A stretch of DNA of 26,937 nucleotides from a virus, in IMG/VR virus record IMGVR_UViG_3300025704_000096, positions 1 to 26,937 of that record, one strand, 5' to 3'. The translations under genes and the position numbers were made by a program. The notes beneath the pieces were generated by a model. It searched no databases and was not told where the DNA came from. It saw only the letters and a list, made by a program, of their open reading frames with translations. Of the stretch, positions 15,333-23,725 are shown one piece after another; positions within the stretch are counted from its first letter, which is position 1; the number at the start of each line of letters is the position of its first letter.

Positions 15333-18300
15333 CTATTTCTTTTTCCATTCAAGGGAGAGATCATCATAGTACCATGTAAGATTGCCGCCGCCATAATATG
15401 GTCCTACATCAACTCCTATGTTTTCGTTTATCGTAATTATTCCGTAATTTGTATAAACGCCGCCTTCTTGTCCTATACCCGGATCAGCATTACCTCCACC
15501 GATTACACTTTCGACTGTGTTGTCTGGAGCCGGATAACCTGCTATAACAGGTTTATAATCAGTCGAGTAAGGATCAGATTGGTATTGAGTTTTATCATTA
15601 GAAACATATGTTTTTGCAACAGTTGCTAGTATGTTTGAATATGTGTTGAGATCATTACTTCCCAAAGTTACAATATTTGGATCAACACCGGACGCTATTT
15701 GACTATCTAGTCCATAAGTATTGGTTGGAGTGTCGGTCCCTTGAGTAGTACCCAATTCACCGGTGCCTCCTCCTTCAACGACAGCAAAAGAATCGGCAGT
15801 ATTACCACCAGACGAAGAATAATCTAATAAATTTTCTATATCACTAAACGGATTTGTTTCTGGTTGAATTGTTAGGTCTACACTAACAGTGTTAAATTGT
15901 TCTTGTGCGGCTTTAACTTTTTGTACTAATGTCGTATAGGTAGTCGAAGATGCGGCTTGTTGATATGCCGCTTCTGCCGCCGCAATTTCTGGTGACCCTG
16001 CAGGGAAGTTTGATTGTGCTTCAAATAGTGCCGATTTTTTCTTAGCAATTCCCTTAGATAGCACACTTAGTTGTTGTATGTCTTTTGACAATGTTTTCTT
16101 TAATTGTGTTATAGAGTTAATAGCACTAAGTGTACCTGAGGGTATTTCACCCAATAAGTTAGGTTTAGGCACAATATCATCTAACACAGAATCTATTAAG
16201 TTTGTAATACTAGATCGATCATATGTATTGATTGCAACAACAGGTAATTTAATAGTTGAGCCGCCCCCGGCAGTTAACGATGACAATGCAGATTGTAATG
16301 CGGCAGTTGTTCCTGGACTCAATGCACTACTTAGAGCGCCGGCTACTTTACCTGTTAACTGATCTGTCATTGCACCGGCCGCATCTTTGATACTTCCTAA
16401 GCCAGATGCTCCTTCAAATGCTATATTACCTGCATCAATGCCGGCAAATGCTTCTCCGCCTAAATCTGCTAATGCATTTGTTACCTTGCCTAGTCCGTCT
16501 GATAATGGATTAACTGCTCCTATCGCATTGTTTACTATAGAGCCAGCGAGGCTTTGTCCACCTGGCAGTTGACTTACACCCGATGCTATTGCTCCTGATA
16601 TTTTTGAAGATGTTCCTGTTTGTACGTTTAATGCCGCGGCTTGTAATAATCCCTGTTGTGTTAAAGTTGTTGGGTCACCTGCAATTGCACTTATATCATT
16701 TACCGCAGAGTTAATGGCTGCTACTGCTCCCGGATCACCACTGGCTGCTATTTGTGCGGCTGCACCTGATGCTGTAGTTAATGCGCCAGAGAATGTATCT
16801 ATTCCGGCGCTTCCGGCTCCAACTGCGGCTGCAAGACCAGAACTAATCGAGTCAGTATTTACTAAATCTAATCCAGTCATACCTGCACTTGCGCCTGCTA
16901 CTGCGGCCGCGGCTGCACCGGCTGTTGCTGCCAAATCAATAGGGCTATTAGCAGGTAAAACAGGGAATGAATTTACAATAGACTTGAATGATGATGCCGC
17001 CGCACCAATATTTAAATCTGCGCCTACGCCCGGTAAATTAAGTCCACTAGTATTAAGTGTATCTAATGCTGATATAATACCACCCGTTCCACCCGAAAGT
17101 TCAGATGCCAGCATTGCTGATGCTCCGGTTTTCATGCTCTTTAACACTTGACTTGCTGATGCGGGTATATTATCATTTGATCCAATAGATTTCGTAATTA
17201 TAGTTGATACATTCTTCACATTATTTGTTAGATTTCCTTTATCACTCAGTGTTGACATTGTACCCTGTACTATAGCACCTACTCCACCAGGTGATTCATT
17301 ACCTGTCATTGCTCCTAATGTCTGTAATGATTTTTGTCCTTTCTGCATTACTTGTACAGCCGACTTTGCTTGTGCTCCTGATGAGTTTGTGAATTGTTCT
17401 AATGAGTTAACTCCTGCTTTTCCGGAAAATATTGATGCCGGCATAACTGAAGATAAAGTAGCAGTTTTAATTGGATTAGACACCCCTGGTATGGCATTTT
17501 CTTCGTTTGTCTTGCTTCCTATATCTCCTGCATTGGCTGAAATTAAGGTATTAACCATAGTATCTGCGCCCGGTTTAAGAATTCCACCTTGAGCCATTTG
17601 TGATGGAGTTTGACCAAATAGACCTACGGCTGCCGTTGTTGCAGTTCCAATAGCATTATTAGTCATATTAGTAAGTGTTCCGCCGAGTGACACGGCGCTT
17701 GATCCTAGATCATCAATTGTATTTGATAGTGCACCGGACAACATTTGAGATGTTGCATTTTTATCTAATGCTTTACTAATTCCGCTTACTTCACTAATTG
17801 ATGCGGCAGTTGCAGGATTTGGTAGACTTGTAGGTCCTCCTAAATCTCCTGCTAATGCTGAATTTAAATCTGCTATTGTATCTGTTGGGCTTGTAGGAAG
17901 TGCGCCGGTTGCCGATGGGTCTACTTGTACATCTGCTCCTTGGTTCGCATTCATCCAAGGCATATGGGCAGGGGCACGTGAAGTAATGCTTGGGAGTTTT
18001 GCTAGTGCGGCAGCCCAACCTTTAGTATCGTCAAATAAAGTATCTGGATGCATAATAACTTCTATGGGTTCGACTACATCAGGAGACAAACTGGCTGCTC
18101 CGTCATTTAAATGTATTTTTGTTCCTTCATTAAATATTTCTGCATCAGATTTTATTCCTACTTGACCAATTGCTTCTATTGCAAGAGCCGCATCTGCTTT
18201 TATTTTTAAATCTTGTATTGCATAAAGACTATAATCTTCTCCTACTCTTTGTTTAAATTCTTTATCTGCATTTAAATAGGTATTTTCAGATGAATTTATG

Positions 18301-19343
18301 TTTACATTTTTTGCACTTAAGTTAAGTGTTTCGTCTGCATGTAAATTAAGATCACCTTGTGTACGAATGTTAACAGAGTTTGTACTAAAGACATCTACTG
18401 TTCCTTCTTTACCTAATTCAATATATGATTGTCCATTTGAGTGTAGGATAGATAACATCTGCCCGTCATCACTCATTAATATTTGATGTCCTAATGATGT
18501 ACGTAATCTAATTAATTGATCTCTACCAATAATGTCTCCGTCATCCATAACAAGTGAGTGTCCACCACGTCTTGTTACTACTCTAAAGTCTTCAGGTTCA
18601 TCTCCTAATTTACTAGGAATATCTTCATCTGTGGCTCCGCCTAAATAAACAGGTCTGCCCGGAGTACTCACACCCCAACCTACTCTACTTGATGCTTCTC
18701 TTGTTGCACTTGAGCCAATTGGTCCTCTATACTTGTCTCTGAGAACTCCTTGTTGTTGCATAATAGATGCAGTAAAACTATGGACAGGCTTTGCATCTTT
18801 TAGATAATTAACACTATTAGCAACATCTTTATTATTTGTATTAATATTGGTCGTAGGTAATCTAGTGGCGCCACCATATGATTGTGCTTCGCCTTCATTA
18901 AGAGTTACATTTTCAAATGCACCAATTGCCGGAATCATTGATAATGTTTCTGGTTTGGGTATTGTACCTATATAAAATCCATAATTGGGATCACCATTAA
19001 CAAATATACAAATGACTTGTGTTTCTTTGTCCGGTGGTGCATTCCATTGTCCATAAGAACTAGGGTTTTGAGTATATGATCCATAGTCTCCTGTCTCGTC
19101 AGGACCTATAGGTGCTGTTTGCCCTGCAAATGTTGCTAACCTACCTACCCACAGCCAATTATCAGAATTGTATGCATTTTTATTAAGATTTTCAGAAGGA
19201 TAAACTGCAATTCGTCCTTGGTGTGTAGGATCTACTGTACTCATTACTGTACAAATAATAGGTACTTGAATTACAGAGGCTACTCCCGCGCCAGGTTGAT
19301 TCTTTTTTAATTTCCCTCTGGGTTTAAAAACATCAATAGCCAT
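15333..19343 (-). CDS. 5: Baseplate central spike/hub protein gp5-like, no visible lysozyme domain, long Ala/Gly-rich extension
   Basis: Likely the central spike at the tail tip that pierces the outer membrane. Residues about 25-130 look like the gp5/VgrG OB-fold: VDPTHQGRIAVYPSE, a Trp-rich strand, then VNGDPNYGFYIGTIPKPE. Residues about 255-418 look like the trimeric beta-helix needle, starting RRGGHSLVMDD and running through short alternating strands such as LNLHADETLNLSAKNV. T4 gp5 carries a lysozyme domain between these parts; here only about 125 residues lie between them and no lysozyme motif was seen. Residues about 420-1150 are low-complexity, rich in Ala, Gly, Ser and Thr, with possible coiled coil at about 1080-1170 (LKKTLSKDIQQLSVLSKG). 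T4 gp5 has 575 residues; this has 1336. The start overlaps the upstream stop as TAATG. The peptidoglycan-cutting activity may be encoded elsewhere. Confidence 0.85.
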   Translation of the reverse strand: MAIDVFKPRGKLKKNQPGAGVASVIQVPIICTVMSTVDPTHQGRIAVYPSENLNKNAYNSDNWLWVGRLATFAGQTAPIGPDETGDYGSYTQNPSSYGQWNAPPDKETQVICIFVNGDPNYGFYIGTIPKPETLSMIPAIGAFENVTLNEGEAQSYGGATRLPTTNINTNNKDVANSVNYLKDAKPVHSFTASIMQQQGVLRDKYRGPIGSSATREASSRVGWGVSTPGRPVYLGGATDEDIPSKLGDEPEDFRVVTRRGGHSLVMDDGDIIGRDQLIRLRTSLGHQILMSDDGQMLSILHSNGQSYIELGKEGTVDVFSTNSVNIRTQGDLNLHADETLNLSAKNVNINSSENTYLNADKEFKQRVGEDYSLYAIQDLKIKADAALAIEAIGQVGIKSDAEIFNEGTKIHLNDGAASLSPDVVEPIEVIMHPDTLFDDTKGWAAALAKLPSITSRAPAHMPWMNANQGADVQVDPSATGALPTSPTDTIADLNSALAGDLGGPTSLPNPATAASISEVSGISKALDKNATSQMLSGALSNTIDDLGSSAVSLGGTLTNMTNNAIGTATTAAVGLFGQTPSQMAQGGILKPGADTMVNTLISANAGDIGSKTNEENAIPGVSNPIKTATLSSVMPASIFSGKAGVNSLEQFTNSSGAQAKSAVQVMQKGQKSLQTLGAMTGNESPGGVGAIVQGTMSTLSDKGNLTNNVKNVSTIITKSIGSNDNIPASASQVLKSMKTGASAMLASELSGGTGGIISALDTLNTSGLNLPGVGADLNIGAAASSFKSIVNSFPVLPANSPIDLAATAGAAAAAVAGASAGMTGLDLVNTDSISSGLAAAVGAGSAGIDTFSGALTTASGAAAQIAASGDPGAVAAINSAVNDISAIAGDPTTLTQQGLLQAAALNVQTGTSSKISGAIASGVSQLPGGQSLAGSIVNNAIGAVNPLSDGLGKVTNALADLGGEAFAGIDAGNIAFEGASGLGSIKDAAGAMTDQLTGKVAGALSSALSPGTTAALQSALSSLTAGGGSTIKLPVVAINTYDRSSITNLIDSVLDDIVPKPNLLGEIPSGTLSAINSITQLKKTLSKDIQQLSVLSKGIAKKKSALFEAQSNFPAGSPEIAAAEAAYQQAASSTTYTTLVQKVKAAQEQFNTVSVDLTIQPETNPFSDIENLLDYSSSGGNTADSFAVVEGGGTGELGTTQGTDTPTNTYGLDSQIASGVDPNIVTLGSNDLNTYSNILATVAKTYVSNDKTQYQSDPYSTDYKPVIAGYPAPDNTVESVIGGGNADPGIGQEGGVYTNYGIITINENIGVDVGPYYGGGNLTWYYDDLSLEWKKK

Positions 19344-21409
19344 TATGTATCACCGTTTCCTTCTTCGTTTTCTTCTTGACCACTACCTTGTTCTTGTGCT
19401 CCTGCTTCTTCTCCTGTTGTTGCTTCTTCTTCAGGGTCAGCAAATGTATTAATTGCACAAGATAAATCTTGTGTAAATTTTCCTTCACTAAACGTACTAT
19501 CTATAGTTATAATTTTATAACTTACTCCTTTAATTGTGTTTTCTAGCGCCGTCGGATATCTAAAAAATAAAATAGAATCATTGAGATCCATTACACCTGT
19601 TTCGCCATTGTAATCTATTGCTTCTTTAAAGTCAATTTCAATAAAGACTTGACCGCCATTTGCAGTTACTCTAAATCCATCGTCTCCGTAAAATCTTTGA
19701 TAAACTTGATCAGGGCTACCTCGATGTTCTTGTACTAAAAAGTCTGGATCTCCTAATATCTTAATTTTTGCAGTAGCATATGAATCAGGAGAATACAAAC
19801 TTGTTACATATTCATTTTGTGATGATCTTCCCCCACCTACAGCATTTAGTGTGGGCATAGATGTATTTTTGTTTGTTGCAACAGGAGTTTGTGCGCCGCC
19901 ACCAGAGCCTCTACCTTTTTGATCGTTGTCTTCATTATTTAAATTTGCATTTCCTAATACTTCATTGTAAAATAAATTATCTAACTTTTGTGAATATTCT
20001 AAAATTTCTCTATTTTCTCCAGACCACCAATATTCATATCTTTTATGAGGACCATAATAATCTGTCGATGGATTAGTAACACTCGTAGTAATGATAGGTG
20101 TTTCATATTTTTCTATTCTAAAAATAGTTTGGTATGCCCAATCAACCACGATACTATCCCATTTGGCTTTTTGAATAACCGGTGTTACTTTATACCAAGC
20201 AACTTTTGTATTACTACCCGGATCTTCTTGAGGTTGTTCTCCTGTTGTCAAATTAGGAGTGGCCTGACTTTTATAAATGGCTTTTAATGCGTCATACATA
20301 TAACCACTACCCTTAAGAACTTCGTCAAAGATTTCTATAAATGTAGTATCGCCATTAAATATTATTTTTCTATGTGCATCGTCTGGTACTGCTGTCGCGG
20401 ATTCAGCATCGTTTGCTTCAGATGTGTTTAATGCGCCGCCGTCTGGTCCACACCATTTGCTTTTGTCTGTATCAGTAGGTAAAATAAGTCTAGCATCTTT
20501 AATAGCATCTACGCCATCTCCTATATACTCTATAGAATAAACATTTGCAAACTCTGCTTCCCCGTCCTGAACTTTTTGTGCTTCTATATTATTAATTTGT
20601 GTGAATAAGCCTTTACCAGGTATATCATTGCCATTAGCATCTTGTGATCCGCCTCTCATAGCCTGATCAAATGTTTGACCAGAAATTGTTTTAGTTGAAT
20701 CTATTCTACCTCTTTTTACACCGAATGCTTTTCCGGGAGATAATGCTACACCTGACAATGCATATCTTGTTGCACCACCTTCAATTGAAAATTTAATACC
20801 CGTAATACTAATATCATAGTATGTTTGAAATATAGAATTACCACTCGCATTTGCATCTAATACATCTCCTTCAAAATCTTCTTCGCCGGATATTAAATCA
20901 CCATTTTCATTATAACCCAAAAACTTAACACCTATGATAAAAAACTGTCTGCTTGGGTTTTCAACTACACCGTTGCCTGAATATCCTGTTTCATTATAAT
21001 ATGATTGTAATTGATCACTTGCTCTTTTTAATTTTGTGTTAAAAGAAAACCCGTATGGTTCTATAATATCAAATGTCACAGAATAAGTATTAGTAGAAGA
21101 TTGAGTGGCTTCACCATTAATTGCTTGTTTTAATCTGAAATTATCTATATAATAATCTAAATCAAAGCCCGGTGCTCTTTGAGATTGATCATTATTAATT
21201 CCACCTGACTGTGCAATTAAATATGCACCACCTGTGTTAGTTTGACCAGTTGCTTCTTGTAATGCATTAATTGATCTTCTACCCGTTGCATTAAAAGCAT
21301 CATATGCATCCGGAGTAATCATATACAAACTTAGTTGATATGTATAAGAAGATAAGGCTCCTAAAGGATTCTTTAATCTTCTTCCTGGTGCATCAGTTGG
21401 ACTAGGCAT
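19343..21409 (-). CDS. Probable baseplate hub subunit, gp27-like
   Basis: Probably the hub protein that joins the tail tube to the spike. The position, between gp53 and gp5 with TAATG overlaps at both ends, is what a gp27-type partner of gp5 would have. An N-terminal beta-rich part (about 80-130) contains YYIDNFRLK and TYSVTFDIIEPYGFSF. A second strand-rich part (about 196-240) has YYDISITGIKFSIEGG. The C-terminal part (about 555-656) has GDPDFLVQEHRG, VFIEIDF and STFSEGKFTQDLSC, a pattern familiar from phage hub proteins. The last 32 residues form an acidic tail dominated by Glu, Gly and Gln with no hydrophobic residues after its start. At 688 residues it is much longer than T4 gp27 (391). 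The gp27 name rests on position and fold-like pattern rather than clear sequence identity; an unrelated baseplate protein is possible. Confidence 0.6.
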   Translation of the reverse strand: MPSPTDAPGRRLKNPLGALSSYTYQLSLYMITPDAYDAFNATGRRSINALQEATGQTNTGGAYLIAQSGGINNDQSQRAPGFDLDYYIDNFRLKQAINGEATQSSTNTYSVTFDIIEPYGFSFNTKLKRASDQLQSYYNETGYSGNGVVENPSRQFFIIGVKFLGYNENGDLISGEEDFEGDVLDANASGNSIFQTYYDISITGIKFSIEGGATRYALSGVALSPGKAFGVKRGRIDSTKTISGQTFDQAMRGGSQDANGNDIPGKGLFTQINNIEAQKVQDGEAEFANVYSIEYIGDGVDAIKDARLILPTDTDKSKWCGPDGGALNTSEANDAESATAVPDDAHRKIIFNGDTTFIEIFDEVLKGSGYMYDALKAIYKSQATPNLTTGEQPQEDPGSNTKVAWYKVTPVIQKAKWDSIVVDWAYQTIFRIEKYETPIITTSVTNPSTDYYGPHKRYEYWWSGENREILEYSQKLDNLFYNEVLGNANLNNEDNDQKGRGSGGGAQTPVATNKNTSMPTLNAVGGGRSSQNEYVTSLYSPDSYATAKIKILGDPDFLVQEHRGSPDQVYQRFYGDDGFRVTANGGQVFIEIDFKEAIDYNGETGVMDLNDSILFFRYPTALENTIKGVSYKIITIDSTFSEGKFTQDLSCAINTFADPEEEATTGEEAGAQEQGSGQEENEEGNGDT

Positions 21410-21726
21410 TAAATGCTCAATACCTTTTTAAGAGTATCCATAGTAGGAACAAATATTTGTGCTCCTGATGTAAAATTAAAATATGGATCAGGTCCTAATA
21501 AATTAGGATTCCGGGCCGCAAACACCCACCATAAACGTGAATCATTGTATAAATGTTGTGCTAACATGTCAGGTCTAAATTCATATTGCGGCGTAATAGT
21601 AAAAGATGCATCTGATTGCAATCTAGGTATATTTGGATACGGTTCCATGATGCCTAAATATGTGCCATCAGTAATTTCTGTTCTATTATATGGACTTGTT
21701 GGTGGATATAGATTATTAGAAGCCAT
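21409..21726 (-). CDS. 53: Baseplate wedge subunit gp53
   Basis: In T4-type baseplates gp53 clamps neighbouring wedges together and completes the wedge assembly with gp25. The family hallmark fills the second half of this 105-residue protein: YEFRPDMLAQHLYNDSRLWW, then VFAARNPNLLGPDPYFNF and GAQIFVPT, matching the usual pattern of a short helix, a LWWV strand, a DP-F turn and a final IxVP strand. The frame reaches back to a TTG two codons earlier (21732). I choose the ATG at 21726 because it forms a TAATG overlap with the stop of the gene before it, the same arrangement as the next two junctions. Shorter than T4 gp53 (196 residues). Confidence 0.87.
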   Translation of the reverse strand: MASNNLYPPTSPYNRTEITDGTYLGIMEPYPNIPRLQSDASFTITPQYEFRPDMLAQHLYNDSRLWWVFAARNPNLLGPDPYFNFTSGAQIFVPTMDTLKKVLSI

Positions 21727-22499
21727 TACCAAACTCCCGGTTTATTGTTTTGTGATCCACGCAATAATTTTCCTGTTGCGTATTCTTTAACACTAAAGTC
21801 ATTACTAATAGTATTTCTACTAACAACTGGAACACATGTTATTGTCATTGTAATTTTTGTCGGTACATATGTGATTGCTTGATCTGTTTGTGCTTCAAAC
21901 GTTGCAGGTGGTCTATTTCCACCTGGTTCTAATTGACCGCCTATCAATGATAAATTTGATGTTCCGGATGCATCGTCAGAATTTGTTGCTCTAATATAGT
22001 CAACATTGTTGGGTAAGTTATATGTAAAATTAGTAACAGCAACCGGATGATTATCTAATTGAAATGCTCCCAAGCCAAAAAGAAATCCTAATGGGGGAGG
22101 TGTTCCGTTAGTTGGATTCTGATCTTGACCATAAAACATTTTAGTCATTGATTTAAAGAAGTGAATAGATGCCAATAGATAGTTTGCTTCAAATGTATCT
22201 TGTGCTGTAAAATCAGCAGTAACCGTGACTTGCTCTACTGAACTATTCATGTATTGTTGAATTCTATAGTTTGTGTGAGTAGGCAGTACACCGTCATAGT
22301 TTGCCATGTATGATGTTGCAACTTGCGGAGTGTATGGGAAAACAACGCCATCTGTTTTTACAAGGGGTGCAAGAATCCCAGGTACGTTTGCTTTGTATAG
22401 ATAGTTTGCTGTAGGAGCCAAAGACATGCGTACTCTCCAATCGGCAAGTCTAATATCTGCGGCTGAATCTTCTTGTGTTTCTCCAGGTGTATCTGGCAT
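21726..22499 (-). CDS. 48: Baseplate tail tube cap protein, gp48-like
   Basis: First gene of the late baseplate operon. In T4, gp48 and its paralogue gp54 sit on top of the baseplate and start tail tube polymerisation. The protein (257 residues) has a Trp/Arg strand near the N-terminus (ADWRVRMSLAP), a mixed middle with HTNYRIQQYMNSSVEQVTVT and FTAQDTFEANYLLASIHFFK, then LGFLFGLGAFQLDNHPVAVTNF. It ends with a tube-like strand (YVPTKITMTITCVPVVSR). Such a middle is typical of tube/tube-cap proteins of marine T4-like phages. T4 gp48 is longer (364), and gp54 is the main alternative. A GGAG site lies nine bases before the ATG. The leader carries a late promoter box and a strong-looking hairpin. 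Confidence 0.62.
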   Translation of the reverse strand: MPDTPGETQEDSAADIRLADWRVRMSLAPTANYLYKANVPGILAPLVKTDGVVFPYTPQVATSYMANYDGVLPTHTNYRIQQYMNSSVEQVTVTADFTAQDTFEANYLLASIHFFKSMTKMFYGQDQNPTNGTPPPLGFLFGLGAFQLDNHPVAVTNFTYNLPNNVDYIRATNSDDASGTSNLSLIGGQLEPGGNRPPATFEAQTDQAITYVPTKITMTITCVPVVSRNTISNDFSVKEYATGKLLRGSQNNKPGVW

Positions 22500-22523
22500 G
22501 TATATTTTCTCCGAATATTTCCC

Positions 22524-22555
22524 AAGACTTACCTATTTGTATAAATAGTAGTCTT
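22524..22555 (-). promoter_or_regulatory. Inverted repeat: hairpin at the predicted 5' end of the baseplate operon mRNA
   Basis: On the plus strand AAGACT and CTATTT are mirrored by AAATAG and AGTCTT around a GTAT loop, giving 12 paired bases with a small bulge (TAC against T). The repeat lies just after the late box, so the message starting near 22558 would open with this hairpin and then reach the gp48 ribosome site. A 5'-terminal stem commonly protects an mRNA; an operator in DNA is also possible. Confidence 0.5.
22540..22547 (+). promoter_or_regulatory. TATAAATA late-type box facing gp55
   Basis: TATAAATA on the plus strand matches the T4 late consensus and points to gp55, 138 bases away. 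It lies wholly inside the loop and right arm of the inverted repeat, so it may be a by-product of that repeat. If used, gp55 would be able to drive its own gene late in infection. Confidence 0.3.
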
Positions 22556-22563
22556 ACATGATA

Positions 22564-22571
22564 TATTTATC
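22564..22571 (-). promoter_or_regulatory. T4-type late promoter box for the baseplate operon
   Basis: GATAAATA on the minus strand is identical to the box before gp6 and fits the NATAAATA late consensus. Transcription would start near 22558, giving a leader of about 59 bases for gp48. Its location at the head of an otherwise almost gapless operon supports real use; activity is inferred. Confidence 0.62.
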
Positions 22572-22605
22572 TATTACAAAAACCACTAAATTTTACCCGT
22601 TCGAC

Positions 22606-22634
22606 TTGCATTTGGTTAACAAGTCTTGTAGAAT
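22606..22634 (+). promoter_or_regulatory. Sigma70-type (early/middle) promoter for gp55
   Basis: TTGCAT and TAGAAT are separated by 17 bases, with TG directly before the -10 box. Start of transcription would be near 22641, about 44 bases before the gp55 ATG, which has a GAGGA ribosome site six bases upstream. The -35 is weak (three of six matches); the -10 is five of six. The arrangement repeats before gp47. Confidence 0.5.
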
Positions 22635-22684
22635 AGATATATCGACTCCATACTTGTCGAACTAATTAAACTAGAGGATTATTA

Positions 22685-23638
22685 ATGCCAGCACCGCGTA
22701 AAACAACGAATTACCTTAACAATAAGGACATACTAAAAGAAATTCACAAAAGCAAGACATCTTATTGCTACTTCACTAAGAAAGATTATCATCAATATGA
22801 TTTAATCACTGACCTCGATCTTGCTACTGAAGGGCAAAGCGGTATAGAAAAGAGTTTAACATGGGCACTTAAGCCTGAACAGATTCAACAAGCAAAAGAA
22901 AACAAAGCCGCTAGACTCTCAGCAGAGCAAGGGTTAACTGGTAAAAACAAAATTGACCCTGCAACTATTGAGACTGACGGTTTAATGTTTAGAGTTATGA
23001 CTTGGGATCATATTCCTGTTGCTCAGAAACAGCCTAGAAAAGTTGTTAAGAAAAAGAAAGCAGTTGACATTATTGATTTTGAAGAAGATTTAAGTGCAAA
23101 CCAAGATTTGTTTGCAGATATCGAAGACAAAAAAACTAAGAAAGAAGTACAAGACTTAGTTCACGTAAAAGTTAATTTCCCTCCCTTTCAACACTTTCGT
23201 TTAGATGCTGAAACAATGTCTACTCACTTAGTTGGCAAGTCACATTGGAAAGGCGGTCTTAAGACTGGTAAATTTACTGCAACAGATGGTAACCTTACAG
23301 ACAAGTTAGCACGTATGTACATTATGTTATGTGAAAAGTATGCTATGAAGTTTAACTGGCGTGGATATACTTACAATGACGAAATGAGACAAAGTGCTAT
23401 CCTTCAGTTGACTTATGTAGGTTTAAGATTTAATGAAGCCAAGTCAGCAAATCCATTCGCATACTATACTGCGGCAATTACAAATAGTTTCTGTAGAGTT
23501 CTTAACTCTGAAAAACGTAACCAAAATATCAGAGACGATATTTTAGAAATGAATGGGTTAAATCCTTCATTCACTCGTCAGATGAAAGACTACAACGGTT
23601 TAGGTTACGAAAAGAAAACAGAAGCATACTCTGAATAA
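22685..23638 (+). CDS. 55: Late-transcription sigma factor gp55, enlarged
   Basis: Directs host RNA polymerase to NATAAATA late promoters; three such candidates lie on the opposite strand of this window. The N-terminus NYLNNKDILKEI (residues 9-20) matches the NYVNNKELLQAI start of T4 gp55. Residues about 203-285 match its sigma region 2 segment: NWRGYTYNDEMRQSAILQL, then NPFAYYTAAITNSF and RVLNSEKRN. The protein has 317 residues against 185 in T4. The surplus is a stretch of about 150 residues (50-200) with a Lys-rich patch (VVKKKKA, 120-126) followed by acidic DFEEDLSANQDLFADIED. T4 gp55 binds the gp45 sliding clamp with a C-terminal SLDFL-type motif; this C-terminus (YEKKTEAYSE) lacks one. 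Transcribed alone: a promoter lies upstream and a terminator directly after. Confidence 0.87.
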   Translation: MPAPRKTTNYLNNKDILKEIHKSKTSYCYFTKKDYHQYDLITDLDLATEGQSGIEKSLTWALKPEQIQQAKENKAARLSAEQGLTGKNKIDPATIETDGLMFRVMTWDHIPVAQKQPRKVVKKKKAVDIIDFEEDLSANQDLFADIEDKKTKKEVQDLVHVKVNFPPFQHFRLDAETMSTHLVGKSHWKGGLKTGKFTATDGNLTDKLARMYIMLCEKYAMKFNWRGYTYNDEMRQSAILQLTYVGLRFNEAKSANPFAYYTAAITNSFCRVLNSEKRNQNIRDDILEMNGLNPSFTRQMKDYNGLGYEKKTEAYSE

Positions 23639-23649
23639 AACTTTTGGGC

Positions 23650-23677
23650 AAGCAAGGCATCCAAATGTCTTGCTTTT
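23650..23677 (+). terminator. Rho-independent terminator after gp55
   Basis: AAGCAAG, G, CAT, a CCAA loop, ATG, T, CTTGCTT: an 11-base stem with one G-U pair, running into TTTT. It starts 12 bases after the gp55 stop and would separate gp55 from gp47 transcription. The clearest terminator in the window. Confidence 0.8.
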
Positions 23678-23698
23678 CCTACCTCTGTCATGTATAAT
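23670..23698 (+). promoter_or_regulatory. Sigma70-type promoter for gp47-gp46-radical SAM
   Basis: TTGCTT and a perfect TATAAT are separated by exactly 17 bases, again with TG directly before the -10 box. The -35 lies in the 3' arm of the preceding terminator. Start would be near 23705, about 21 bases before the gp47 ATG. Confidence 0.65.
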
Positions 23699-23725
23699 TA
23701 ATGCTGAATACTGGGAAAACTAATT

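Noticed and set aside
16714-17151. Plus-strand 145-codon Ala/Pro-rich frame
   Set aside because: Lies opposite the Ala/Gly-rich part of gp5; its composition is the mirror of that low-complexity sequence and it has no ribosome site or family match.
21413-21790. Plus-strand 125-codon frame
   Set aside because: Antisense to gp53, whose family pattern is clear.
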